64,000 nucleotides of DNA from Rathayibacter caricis DSM 15933 (GTDB lineage Bacteria > Actinomycetota > Actinomycetes > Actinomycetales > Microbacteriaceae). The position numbers and the translations under genes were made by a program. Location of the stretch: NCBI RefSeq assembly GCF_003044275.1, contig NZ_PZPL01000002.1, positions 1 to 64,000 of the forward strand, written 5' to 3'. How positions within the stretch are numbered: the stretch's first letter is position 1; each line of letters opens with the position of its first letter. A model generated the notes under the pieces. The model did no database searches and was not told the origin of the DNA. It worked only from the letters and a program-made list of their open reading frames with translations. Positions 49,716-58,074 of the stretch are shown in pieces.

Positions 49716-51293
49716 ATGAGCACCTTCAGCAACCCCGTCCTCCCCGGATTCCACCCGGATCCCTCCGTCTGCCGGAGAGACGGCGGCGGCTATCTCCTCG
49801 TCACCTCCTCCTTCGAGTACTTCCCGGGAGTGCCTCTGTTCACGAGCGAGGACCTCGTAACGTGGACGCCCCTGGGCCACGTGCTGGACCGACCGGAGCA
49901 GCTCGACCTGACGGGCGTCGACAGCTCGGACGGTATCTGGGCGGCCACGATTCGCGAGAACGATGGCGTGTACTACGTCGTGACGACGCTCGTCCGCAAC
50001 CGCAAGGGCGGCGGCAACTTCGTCGTGACCGCGACCAATCCGGCCGGTCCCTGGTCCGACCCCGTCCCCTTGATCGCGGACGGCATCGACCCGTCCCTCT
50101 TCTTCGACGACGACGGCAGATGCTGGTTCACCGCCTGCAGAGACAACCAAGCCGCCGGCAATCCTGGGGAGCTGTGGATGCAGGAGCTCGACCTCGAGGA
50201 GTTGCAACTCGTCGGCCCGCAGTACTCCCTCTGGACTGGAGCGCTCTCCGGCGCCTGGGTCGAAGGACCTCACTTGTACAAGCGTGACGGCATCTACTAC
50301 CTCATCGGAGCGGAAGGCGGCACCGAGCGCAACCACTCGGTGACCCTCGCCAGCGCCTTAAGTATCACTGGGCCCTACCGCGGGTCGGGTCGGAATCCGG
50401 TACTGACTCACCGACACCTGGGTTCCGGCTTTCCGATTCAGAACGTGGGGCATGCGGATCTCGTCGACACTCCCTTGGGTGAGACGTGGGCCCTCGTGCT
50501 CGGCGTGCGTCCTCGGCAGGGCTCGCATGTGCTCGGACGTGAGGTCTTCCTGGTTCCCGTCGAGTGGGAGGAGAGCGGTCCGGTCTTCTCACCCGGAGTC
50601 GGCCACGTCCGCGAGGTGGAGCGGCGGCCTCTCTCGGGCACGTCAGCACACTCGGCAGCCGATCGGTTCGTGCGTCCGGAACCGGACCGCGATGGCTGGG
50701 ACTCACCTATCTGGTCGACTCTCCGCTACCCGCGCGAGACCTCGGGCGTCTCGACCGACGAGGGGTGCTTGACGATGACTCTGCTCCCGGGCGATCTGAC
50801 GGGGACCGGACCTCAGGCCGCCCTCCTTCGGCGGCAGCAGCACCACGAGTTCGACCTCCGCGTGACGCTGGACTTCGAGCCCCTCGAGCCGCACGACGAG
50901 GCCGGCGTCGTGATCGTCCAGAACCGATCGGCTTTCGCCACGATGACGCTGCGGCGTCCTGCGGGAGCTGAGGTCGTGCTCACCGTCCGTCGACGCGACC
51001 GGGGCGTCGAGACGATCGAATCTTCCCCAGTACCGGGCGGCGTAGTCGAGCTGTCGGTGCAGTCCGACGGCACCCACTACAGCTTCCGCTATCGCCTCGG
51101 CGGCTCCGAGGAGTTCAGACCGGCGGCCGCACCGATCGACATCCGCGCGCTGAGCACGGAACGGGCGGGCGGCTTCACGGGCGTGCACCTCGGCCCCTAC
51201 GCGACCGGGAACGGGCGTGCATCATCGGCCATCGCGCGCTTCACCCGGTTCTCGTACGAGAACGGCCCGGGGGCAGCGAGCCGGACGAGGTGA
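49716..51293 (+). CDS. GH43 beta-xylosidase / alpha-L-arabinofuranosidase
   Basis: A 525-residue glycosidase. The N-terminal five-bladed propeller begins FSNPVLPGFHPDPSV with catalytic base D15; D125 (GIDPSLFFDDDG) is the pKa modulator and E183 (WVEGPHLYK) the acid. A C-terminal beta-sandwich (about 330-525) is of the type found in GH43 xylosidases. ATG at 49716 is chosen because AGGAGGG lies just upstream; an in-frame ATG at 49662 overlaps the GH42 stop but has no ribosome site. No signal peptide, so it acts on imported arabino- or xylo-oligosaccharides. Confidence 0.9.
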   Translation: MSTFSNPVLPGFHPDPSVCRRDGGGYLLVTSSFEYFPGVPLFTSEDLVTWTPLGHVLDRPEQLDLTGVDSSDGIWAATIRENDGVYYVVTTLVRNRKGGGNFVVTATNPAGPWSDPVPLIADGIDPSLFFDDDGRCWFTACRDNQAAGNPGELWMQELDLEELQLVGPQYSLWTGALSGAWVEGPHLYKRDGIYYLIGAEGGTERNHSVTLASALSITGPYRGSGRNPVLTHRHLGSGFPIQNVGHADLVDTPLGETWALVLGVRPRQGSHVLGREVFLVPVEWEESGPVFSPGVGHVREVERRPLSGTSAHSAADRFVRPEPDRDGWDSPIWSTLRYPRETSGVSTDEGCLTMTLLPGDLTGTGPQAALLRRQQHHEFDLRVTLDFEPLEPHDEAGVVIVQNRSAFATMTLRRPAGAEVVLTVRRRDRGVETIESSPVPGGVVELSVQSDGTHYSFRYRLGGSEEFRPAAAPIDIRALSTERAGGFTGVHLGPYATGNGRASSAIARFTRFSYENGPGAASRTR

Positions 51294-51332
51294 CGCGCAG
51301 TAGGCGCTTCCTTCGTTCGGGGGCGGTGCGTC

Positions 51333-52070
51333 CTACGGTGCGATGACCTTCGCGCCGGCGGAGGCCAGGACAGGCCCGTCCCGGTCGGTGACGACGGTGC
51401 AGTCGGCGAGGCTGAACGACCGGCACAACGAGATGACGTCGAACTTGCTGCTATCCGCGAGGACGAACGTCTCGCGGCTGTGCGCTTGCACGATGCGCTT
51501 CTTGTTCGCCTCGCGGACATCGAAGGTCGTGACTCCCGCCAGGGCGTGGATCCCTGTGACTCCGATGAAGGCGCGGTCGAAGTACAGTTCGTCGAGCTGG
51601 CGGTCGGTCATCGTCCCCGCGACCGAGCCGATGTCGGGAAGATAGTCGCCGCCGAGCGCGGTCACCGTGATGCCCGGTGCCGGAACGACGGCGAGGACCT
51701 GCGTGTTCGACGTGATGACGTGCACGCGCACGTCGGTCAAGGCGAGCATGAACTCGGTGAGAGACGTTCCGGAGTCGACGTAGATCGTCTCGCCGTCGGT
51801 CACGAGGGCGGCGGCGGCCCGGGCGATGGCGACCTTCTCGGCATGGTTGATCAGCGACTTCGCGGCAGCCGGGAGCTCCGCTGCGCGGTCCTGGGCGCGG
51901 ATGGCTCCGCCGCGGAGACTGACGACGCGTCCTTCCTCCTCGAGGAGGCGGATGTCACGCCGGACGGTGGAGGACGAGGCTCCCGTCGCGGTGACGAGGT
52001 CCTCGATCAGGATCGAGTCACCCAGCGCGACCCGGTCGAGGATGAGCTGGTGCCTGGCGAACGATTTCAC
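51333..52070 (-). CDS. DeoR family transcriptional regulator
   Basis: A 245-residue repressor. The N-terminal DeoR helix-turn-helix is ARHQLILDRVALGDSILIEDL and ASSSTVRRDIRLLEEEGRVVSLRGG. The C-terminal sensor domain binds phosphorylated sugars in this family and has VDSGTSLTEFM and FDRAFIGVTGI. GTG at 52070 (VKSFARHQ) starts the homology; it lies inside the 3' end of the kinase gene, overlapping 53 bases, so the two are coupled. It is the likely binder of the TGACAA-N3-TTGTCA sites at 53014 and 53106. The inducer is probably the product of the neighbouring kinase or isomerase. Confidence 0.88.
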   Translation of the reverse strand: MKSFARHQLILDRVALGDSILIEDLVTATGASSSTVRRDIRLLEEEGRVVSLRGGAIRAQDRAAELPAAAKSLINHAEKVAIARAAAALVTDGETIYVDSGTSLTEFMLALTDVRVHVITSNTQVLAVVPAPGITVTALGGDYLPDIGSVAGTMTDRQLDELYFDRAFIGVTGIHALAGVTTFDVREANKKRIVQAHSRETFVLADSSKFDVISLCRSFSLADCTVVTDRDGPVLASAGAKVIAP

Positions 52071-52974
52071 TCTGGAGGGCCTCTCGTGTCGGCATGCTGG
52101 ACTGAGCACCGACGCCCTCGACCGTGATCGAGGCGACACGTGCCGCACCCCGCGCCGCGTCGAACGGCGCTGCTCCGTCGACGATCGCCGCGGCGAAGGC
52201 GCCGATGAACGAATCTCCGGCGCCGGTCGTGTCGACGGCGAAGGTCGCGACGGCCGGAACGAACTCGACGTCCAGACCCGCTGCAACATAGCAGCCACGG
52301 CTACCGAGGGTGAGGATCACGTCATCGCACCAGGAGCGCAGCTCCCGGACGGCGAGGCGCATTGCGGCGTCGTCATCGACCTGACCGAGGTCGCGTCCCA
52401 GATAGGACGCCGCCTCGTCCTCGTTCACGATAAGCCAGGCGCAGGCGCGGGTGAGCTCGCGCGACACAGGCCTCGCCGGCGCAGCGTTGTAGAGGACAGG
52501 GATCCCCGCGGCCGTCGCGAGCTGCACGGCACGCTCGTTCGCGGAGATGGGGACCTCGTTCTGCAGCACGACAAGTCCGACGCCCTCGAAGAAGTCCGCA
52601 CTGTCATCGATCCAGGATTCCGTCACCTCAGCGTTCGCGCCTTCGACGATGGTCGCGTACACCTCGCCCTGGCCCACGACGTGCACGATGCCCAAACCGT
52701 TCGGAGCGCTCGTGGGGCGAAGGCGGCAGGTGATACCCGCCTCCTGCAGGTTGTCGCTGCAGAGCCGACCGTAGTGATCGGCGCCCGTAGCGCCGATGAA
52801 GCGCACGGCCGCTCCCAGCCGCGCCGCCTGCATAGCCTGGTTGGCGCCCTTTCCGCCGAAGTCGCCGCGGAAGCTGTCTGCCGCGAGAGTCTCGCCCCGA
52901 CGCGGGAGCCGCTGCTGACTGATGATCAGGTCGTAGTTGATGCTGCCGACCACCAGGATGGCGTTCTCTGTCAT
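52018..52974 (-). CDS. rbsK: Ribokinase-like carbohydrate kinase (PfkB family)
   Basis: Phosphorylates a pentose or related sugar with ATP. The 318-residue protein has the N-terminal signature VVGSINYDLI, the sugar-binding GGKGANQAMQAARLG, and the C-terminal PfkB motif DTTGAGDSFIGAF with catalytic base D254. ATG at 52974 follows GAGGAGA; longer frames are unlikely. It is divergent from an isomerase and ribose-type importer and shares operators with them. Ribose is the best-known substrate, but the isomerase and FucU neighbours leave a rarer sugar possible, so the symbol is provisional. Confidence 0.85.
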   Translation of the reverse strand: MTENAILVVGSINYDLIISQQRLPRRGETLAADSFRGDFGGKGANQAMQAARLGAAVRFIGATGADHYGRLCSDNLQEAGITCRLRPTSAPNGLGIVHVVGQGEVYATIVEGANAEVTESWIDDSADFFEGVGLVVLQNEVPISANERAVQLATAAGIPVLYNAAPARPVSRELTRACAWLIVNEDEAASYLGRDLGQVDDDAAMRLAVRELRSWCDDVILTLGSRGCYVAAGLDVEFVPAVATFAVDTTGAGDSFIGAFAAAIVDGAAPFDAARGAARVASITVEGVGAQSSMPTREALQSEIVRQAPAHPRPGRAG

Positions 52975-53013
52975 AGAGGTCTCCTCTTCGCTGCCTGTGA
53001 CCTTACGACCCCA

Positions 53014-53028
53014 TGACAAAAATTGTCA
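53014..53028. promoter_or_regulatory. DeoR-type operator, kinase side
   Basis: TGACAAAAATTGTCA is a perfect 6-3-6 palindrome 40 bases upstream of the kinase ATG. On the minus strand it overlaps a TTGACA -35 box. The same arms occur at 53106-53120. Confidence 0.75.
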
Positions 53029-53104
53029 AAGGACCGCACGAAGCTCGGTTCACAGCGACATCTGTCGGACAGGGCCGCCTCAGAATGACCCGGAATGAAT
53101 ATTC

Positions 53105-53133
53105 TTGACAACGCTTGTCATCGGTCGTACTTT
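53105..53133 (+). promoter_or_regulatory. DeoR-type operator and promoter, isomerase/importer side
   Basis: TGACAACGCTTGTCA (53106-53120) has arms identical to the site at 53014. It overlaps TTGACA (53105-53110), followed after 17 bases by TACTTT (53128-53133) as -10. The start point would fall at the ATG 53140, suggesting a leaderless transcript. The site's position also argues against any start codon upstream of it. Confidence 0.7.
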
Positions 53134-53139
53134 CAGGTC

Positions 53140-54087
53140 ATGAAGTTCGCCACGCGCCTCAACTCGTTCATCAGCGGCGGAGACACCGCTGCAGCCCTCC
53201 GTCGCATCAGTGCGACCCGAGGCATCGACTACGTCGACCTCAACTACCCCGAGCACTTCACGGGTATCGGCTCCGATGCCATGAAGCCCCTGCTCGACGA
53301 GCTCGGACTCACCCTCAACAGCGTCGCCATGCGCTTCCGGAAGGACTTCGTCCACGGGGAGTACAGCAACCGCGACGAGGCCGTCCGCCGCGAGGCGATC
53401 GAGCTGACGAAGGAGGGGATCGACGCCGCCGCCGCCGGAGGCAGCGACCTCGTCACCGTCTGGCTCGGTTACGACGGCTTCGACTACACCTTCCAGAAGG
53501 ACTACGCGAAGGATCTCGGCCGCATCGTCGAGGCGTTCCAGGAGCTCGCCGACTACCGTCCGGACATCCGGATCAGCATCGAGTACAAGCCGTACGAGGA
53601 GCGCGTCCACTCCGTCATCCGCAGCGTCGGCCAGACGCTGCACATCCTTCAGCTGATCGACCGTCCCAACGTCGGCGCGACCCTCGACTTCGCGCACATG
53701 CTGATGGCTGGAGACGCCCCCGGATTCGGGGCCGCGCTCCTCCTCGCCGAGGGCAAGCTGTGGGGCGTCCACCTCAACGACGGCAACAACGATCACGACG
53801 ACGGACTGATGATCGGCTCGATCCACCCGTTCGAGACGATCGAGTTCCTCTACTACCTCCTCCGTCACGAGTACGACGGCGTCATCTACTTCGACACGTT
53901 CCCGATTCGCGAGGACGCGCAGGAGGAGGCCGAGACGAACCGGGCGACGGTCGAGCTGCTCATCGCGAAGATCGAGGCCGTCGGAGTCGACCGCATCACC
54001 TCGGTGATCGAGAAGGCCGACGGCATCGCCTCGCAGCAGCTCCGCAACGAGCTTCTGGGGATCGCCGTTCCGACCCCCGCCTCCTGA
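53140..54087 (+). CDS. Sugar isomerase/epimerase, xylose-isomerase-like TIM barrel
   Basis: A 315-residue TIM-barrel protein of the AP endonuclease 2 / xylose isomerase-like family. Probable metal ligands are spread through SIEYKP (Glu), TLDFAHM (Asp), GVHLNDG (His/Asp) and YFDTFP (Asp). The first strand is MKFATRLNSF. I set the start at 53140 because the in-frame ATG at 53095 lies before the operator-promoter. Operon partners are a ribose-type importer and FucU, and a kinase diverges from it. It likely interconverts an aldose and ketose, or epimerises a ketose; the exact sugar cannot be told. Confidence 0.85.
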   Translation: MKFATRLNSFISGGDTAAALRRISATRGIDYVDLNYPEHFTGIGSDAMKPLLDELGLTLNSVAMRFRKDFVHGEYSNRDEAVRREAIELTKEGIDAAAAGGSDLVTVWLGYDGFDYTFQKDYAKDLGRIVEAFQELADYRPDIRISIEYKPYEERVHSVIRSVGQTLHILQLIDRPNVGATLDFAHMLMAGDAPGFGAALLLAEGKLWGVHLNDGNNDHDDGLMIGSIHPFETIEFLYYLLRHEYDGVIYFDTFPIREDAQEEAETNRATVELLIAKIEAVGVDRITSVIEKADGIASQQLRNELLGIAVPTPAS

Positions 54088-54232
54088 CCGGTACCGGCTG
54101 CGACACCGGGGCATCTCGGTCGCCGCAGCCGGTCCACCCCTCTCCCTCCCTCCCAACCCTCCTCCCCGAAGCACGGCAACACCCCACGACAACCGGCATG
54201 ATCCATGCCCGAACCACTAGGTGGAACACGCA

Positions 54233-55270
54233 ATGGCGCGATCAAGAACAGTCTTCTCACTCTCCCTCGTGGCGGCGATCACCCTCGTCGCCCTCGTCGG
54301 GGGAGTCGTCGGTGGCAGGGCCACCGTCTCCCAGGCAGACACCACCGGCGGGGGCAGCGGCGGCGCCGCGTCCGGCGTCGCAGTGGACGTCATCATCCGG
54401 GCCAGCGACTCCGCGTACTGGCAGACCCTCCTCGCCGGCTCCGAGGCGGCGGCCACGGACTACGGCATCGACGTGTCCAGCTTCGGTCCCACCTCCGAGA
54501 CCGACATCGCCGGCCAGGTCCAGCTCGTCGAGAACTCGGTCAGCCGGGGCGTGGACGCGATCCTCATCGCGCCGAGCTCGAGCGAGGCACTCAACGCCTC
54601 CATCGACGCTGCCCGCGAGGCGGGGATCAAGGTCATCACGGCCGACACCCGCGTGACCGCGGACATCGAGGGCCACATCGGAACGAACAACATCTCCGCG
54701 GGTACCGCTGCGGGCGAGCGGATGTGCGAGCTGCTCACCGCTCAGGGAACGACGACGGGCAAGGTCCTCGTGGAGGCGCCCATCGCCGGGATCGAAGCGA
54801 ACCAGGATCGCGACGCCGGGTTCCGCGCAGGACTCGCGACAGGCTGCCCGGACATCGACTCGAGCCTGCAGAGCTACAACAACAACGACATCGCTACCGC
54901 TGCCGCACAGGTCAACGACGCCATCTCGGCGAACCCCGACCTCGTCGGCGTCTTCGCCGACAATAACAGCTCCGGAGTCGGCGCCGCGACAGCCATCAAG
55001 GACAACGACGCGGCCGACCGCATCGCGGTCGTCGCCTTCGACTCCGACCCCGCCGAGAACGCCGCCCTCGCCGCGGGCACCATCGACGCACTCGTCGTGC
55101 AGAACCCCTGGTTCCTCGGATACCAGGGCGTCGTCGAGGCGGCCATGGCGACCCAAGGCCGCATCCCTCCCGCGAACCTCGACCCCGGCGTGGCCATCGC
55201 TGATCGCGAGAACAGCGAGACCCCCGAGATCAAGTCGCTGCTGGAGCCGCAGACCGCTGAGGTCGACTGA
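54233..55270 (+). CDS. Ribose-type sugar ABC binding protein, apparently membrane-anchored
   Basis: A 345-residue periplasmic-binding-protein type I protein: DVIIRASDSAYWQTLLAGSE, the repeat VENSVSRGVDAILIAPSSSEAL, IGTNNISAG, VFADNNSSGVGAATAI and VVAFDSDP. The N-terminal hydrophobic segment (FSLSLVAAITLVALVGGVVGG) has no lipobox cysteine, unlike the two other importers here, so it may be anchored by that segment or secreted. ATG at 54233 has AGGTGG upstream; GTG at 54221 is an alternative. Its stop overlaps the ATPase ATG. It probably binds the monosaccharide processed by the adjoining kinase and isomerase. Confidence 0.9.
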   Translation: MARSRTVFSLSLVAAITLVALVGGVVGGRATVSQADTTGGGSGGAASGVAVDVIIRASDSAYWQTLLAGSEAAATDYGIDVSSFGPTSETDIAGQVQLVENSVSRGVDAILIAPSSSEALNASIDAAREAGIKVITADTRVTADIEGHIGTNNISAGTAAGERMCELLTAQGTTTGKVLVEAPIAGIEANQDRDAGFRAGLATGCPDIDSSLQSYNNNDIATAAAQVNDAISANPDLVGVFADNNSSGVGAATAIKDNDAADRIAVVAFDSDPAENAALAAGTIDALVVQNPWFLGYQGVVEAAMATQGRIPPANLDPGVAIADRENSETPEIKSLLEPQTAEVD

Positions 55271-56874
55271 TGGCAGTCATCAATCCCGACGGGACGGCTG
55301 TACTTCGGCTCACCGGGGTCTCGAAAGCCTTCGGCGCCGTCCAGGCACTGAACGGCGTCTCGCTCACGCTGGTGCCCGGCCAGGTGCACTGCCTCGCCGG
55401 TGAGAACGGCGCCGGGAAGTCGACGCTGATCAAGATTCTCACCGGAGCGTTGCACCGCGACACCGGCGAGTACGAGATCGAGGGTCAGCCGGTCACTGCG
55501 ATCACACCCGCCTCGCTGCGAACCGCCGGTGTCCAGGCGGTCTACCAGGAGCTCAGCCTGCTACCGCACCTGTCGGTCGGCGAAAACATGTTCATGGGGC
55601 GGCTTCCCTCCCGCTCCGGTGTCATCAAGACCGGTGACCTACACGACCGGTGCCGCGTCGTTCTCGACTCGCTCGGCCTGACCGAGCTCGACCCGGACGT
55701 CGTCGTCGAACGACTTCCCGCCGCGACGAAACAGCTCGTCGAGGTCGCCAAGGTCGTCACGGCCGACGCGGTCAAAGTCATCGTCTTCGACGAGCCGACG
55801 ACTGCGCTGACCGAGGCGGAATCAGCACGCCTGCTCGACCAGATCCGCCTCTTCCGCGACCAGGGCGTAGCCATCCTGTACGTCACCCACCGTCTCGAGG
55901 AGATGTTCGAGATCGGCGACTGGGTCACCGTCCTCCGCGACGGCGAACTGTCGCAAAGCGGACCGATGAGCGACTACTCGGAGGCGACGCTCATCAATGC
56001 GATGGTCGGCCGCGAGGTGTCCTCCCTCTATCCCGACGAAGCGCGCGAGACGGGACAGGCCCGCCTGAGCGTTAGCGGCCTCCGACGCACCGCCGACGGG
56101 CCGATTGTCGACTTCGAGGCGCGCGGCGGCGAGATCCTCGGTATCGGCGGTCTCCTCGGCTCGGGACGCAGCGAGCTGCTGCTGAGCATCTTCGGCTCGG
56201 AGCCGGTCATCGAGGGCGTGGTCCGGATCGACGGGGTGCCCGTAAATCCGGACAGCCCGCGCACCATGATGACCGCGGGCGTCGCGCTGCTCACCGAGGA
56301 CCGGAAGGTTCTCGGTCTCCTCCCCGAGCTGTCCATCCGCGAGAACGTGACCATCGCGAGTCTCCGCGCCGGGTCACGGAAGGGGCTGGTGCCCGGCAAG
56401 TCGCAGGCCGACGAGGCGGACGCCCTGCTCGACAGCTTGCGGCTGCGGGCGGGGTCCTACGATCAGCCGGTCTCGACGCTGTCCGGCGGCAACCAGCAGA
56501 AGGTGCTGCTCGCGCGCTGGCTGCTCACCAAGCCCAAGGTCATCATGTTCGACGAGCCCACCAAGGGCATCGACGTGGGAGCGAAAGGCGAGCTCTACGA
56601 CGTCATCAACGACCTCGCCCGGCAGGGATTGGCGGTCATCGTCGTGTCCTCGTACCTGCCCGAGCTGCTCGGCCTCGCCGACCGCGTACTCGTCCTGCGC
56701 GAGGGGGCGATCGCCGGAGAACTCGGCGGGGGCGCCTCCGAGGAGGAGGTCCTCCACCTCGCCAGCGGCGGCGGCACAGCACCGGACCCCCTCCGGCGCA
56801 CTCCGCCTCTCCAGCACAATCCCTCAACCGACCCGGTCATCCGACAGAACATCGAGGAAGTACCCCATGCCTAA
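55270..56874 (+). CDS. Sugar ABC transporter ATP-binding protein (RbsA/MglA type, two NBDs)
   Basis: A 534-residue tandem ATPase that powers monosaccharide uptake. The first domain has Walker A GENGAGKST (44-52), Q-loop VYQELSLLPHLSV and Walker B VFDEPTTAL. The second has a degenerate Walker A (GLLGSGRSELLL), signature LSGGNQQKVLLARWL and Walker B MFDEPTKGIDVGAKGE, the normal pattern for this family, in which one site is weakened. The C-terminal ~45 residues are a polar Pro/Thr-rich tail. It overlaps the binding-protein stop at its start and the permease by eight bases at its end. Confidence 0.93.
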   Translation: MAVINPDGTAVLRLTGVSKAFGAVQALNGVSLTLVPGQVHCLAGENGAGKSTLIKILTGALHRDTGEYEIEGQPVTAITPASLRTAGVQAVYQELSLLPHLSVGENMFMGRLPSRSGVIKTGDLHDRCRVVLDSLGLTELDPDVVVERLPAATKQLVEVAKVVTADAVKVIVFDEPTTALTEAESARLLDQIRLFRDQGVAILYVTHRLEEMFEIGDWVTVLRDGELSQSGPMSDYSEATLINAMVGREVSSLYPDEARETGQARLSVSGLRRTADGPIVDFEARGGEILGIGGLLGSGRSELLLSIFGSEPVIEGVVRIDGVPVNPDSPRTMMTAGVALLTEDRKVLGLLPELSIRENVTIASLRAGSRKGLVPGKSQADEADALLDSLRLRAGSYDQPVSTLSGGNQQKVLLARWLLTKPKVIMFDEPTKGIDVGAKGELYDVINDLARQGLAVIVVSSYLPELLGLADRVLVLREGAIAGELGGGASEEEVLHLASGGGTAPDPLRRTPPLQHNPSTDPVIRQNIEEVPHA

Positions 56875-57931
56875 GCTGATGTGGCGCGAGCCCATCGAGA
56901 CGACCACGATCCGCGTCGTGCGCAAGGACGATGCCGTCCGCACCGCGCAGAGCGGCTCGTCCTCGACGTCCCTCAAGCCCCGGGTCGCGACCCTGGGCAG
57001 CATCGCCGGCCGAGAGAGCGGCGTACTCATCGTCCTTCTCGTCGTCTTCGGTGCACTCACCCTCGCCAGCGACGACTTCCTCACCGGGAACAACCTCGCC
57101 AACCTGGCACGGCAGGTGTCGATCTACGGCATCCTCGCCATCGGTCAGCTCATGGTGATCCTCACCGGCGGCATCGACCTCTCCGTCGGATCGATCCTCG
57201 GCCTCGCCGGCGCGGTCACCGCGCAGCTCCTCGTGGCAGGAGTGCCCGTCATTGCGGCGCTGCTCCTCGGAGCTCTCGTCGGCGCCGTCCTCGGCATCAT
57301 CACCGGGCTGCTAGTCACGAGGTTCAAGCTGCCACCGTTCATCGCGACTCTAGGCATGCTCGGCATCGCCCGTGGTGTGGTGCTGGTCATCACCGACGCC
57401 AACACCATCCAGGGTCTGCCGGAGGACTTCCAAGCCATCGCGAACGGCTCGGTCGCAGGGATCCCCAACCTACTGATCCTCTTCATCGCCATCGCCGCCA
57501 TAGCCGCCTTCGTCCTCAAGCGCACGGTCTTCGGACGCTACGTCTACGCGGTGGGCTCGAACCCTGAGGCGGCACGCCTCGCGGGCGTCCCGGTCACCCT
57601 CGTCACCATCACCGTCTACGGGATCGCGGGTCTGCTCTCCGCCGTCGGCGGCGTGCTGCTCACCTCGCGGCTCGGAGCCGGAGTCCCCACGGCAGGAACA
57701 GGCTTCGAGCTGCAGGCAATCGCTGCCTGCGTCATCGGAGGCGCTAGCCTCGCCGGTGCTCGTGGCAGCGCGATCGGCGCCGCCTGCGGTGCTCTGCTCA
57801 TCGGGGTGCTCAACAACGGAGGCAACCTCCTCGCGGTGAACTCGTTCTACCTGCAGATCGCCATCGGCCTCCTGATCCTGGTGGCCGTCGCATTCGATCA
57901 GCTGAACACTCGCAACGCCGCCCGCGAATAG
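56867..57931 (+). CDS. Sugar ABC transporter permease (RbsC type)
   Basis: A 354-residue membrane protein. A polar N-terminal region of about 45 residues precedes eight to ten helices. Family motifs: GILAIGQLMVILTGGIDLSVGSI, LPPFIATLGML, VYAVGSNPEAARLAGV (the cytoplasmic coupling loop) and ACVIGGASLAGARGS. It completes a full importer with the two preceding genes, unlike the other importers in the window that lack an ATPase. It is followed by a tandem repeat and a strong hairpin before fucU. Confidence 0.93.
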   Translation: MPKLMWREPIETTTIRVVRKDDAVRTAQSGSSSTSLKPRVATLGSIAGRESGVLIVLLVVFGALTLASDDFLTGNNLANLARQVSIYGILAIGQLMVILTGGIDLSVGSILGLAGAVTAQLLVAGVPVIAALLLGALVGAVLGIITGLLVTRFKLPPFIATLGMLGIARGVVLVITDANTIQGLPEDFQAIANGSVAGIPNLLILFIAIAAIAAFVLKRTVFGRYVYAVGSNPEAARLAGVPVTLVTITVYGIAGLLSAVGGVLLTSRLGAGVPTAGTGFELQAIAACVIGGASLAGARGSAIGAACGALLIGVLNNGGNLLAVNSFYLQIAIGLLILVAVAFDQLNTRNAARE

Positions 57932-57953
57932 CACTGCGCCGGGCTGCGGTCCC

Positions 57954-58031
57954 GACGACACTACGAAGCCGTCCCGGCAGCGCTACCGCGCTGACGACAC
58001 TACGAAGCCGTCCCGGCAGCGCTACCGCGCT
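57954..58031 (+). repeat. 39-bp perfect tandem duplication
   Basis: Two adjoining identical 39-base units (57954-57992 and 57993-58031), each starting GACGACACTACGAAGCC and ending CTACCGCGCT. Each unit contains the left arm and loop of the hairpin at 58007-58042, but only the second is followed by the complete right arm. It looks like a duplication by slippage at the terminator. Confidence 0.9.
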
Positions 58032-58042
58032 GCCGGGACGGC
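58007..58042 (+). terminator. Strong hairpin between the permease gene and fucU
   Basis: GCCGTCCCGGCAGCGC and its exact complement form a 16-bp perfect stem around the loop TACC. No T-run follows. It lies 32 bases before the fucU ATG, so it would attenuate fucU expression or end the importer message. Confidence 0.7.
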
Positions 58043-58074
58043 CCTGCTCCATCGACGAGGAAGACGAGACGACC

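Noticed and set aside
52071..52298. 76-residue N-terminal extension of the DeoR regulator
   Set aside because: Ser/Arg/Pro-rich sequence lying in the kinase gene in another frame; DeoR proteins start at the VKSFARHQ helix.
53095..53139. Upstream ATG for the TIM-barrel isomerase
   Set aside because: It precedes and reads through the palindromic operator and promoter; the family sequence starts at MKFATRL (53140).
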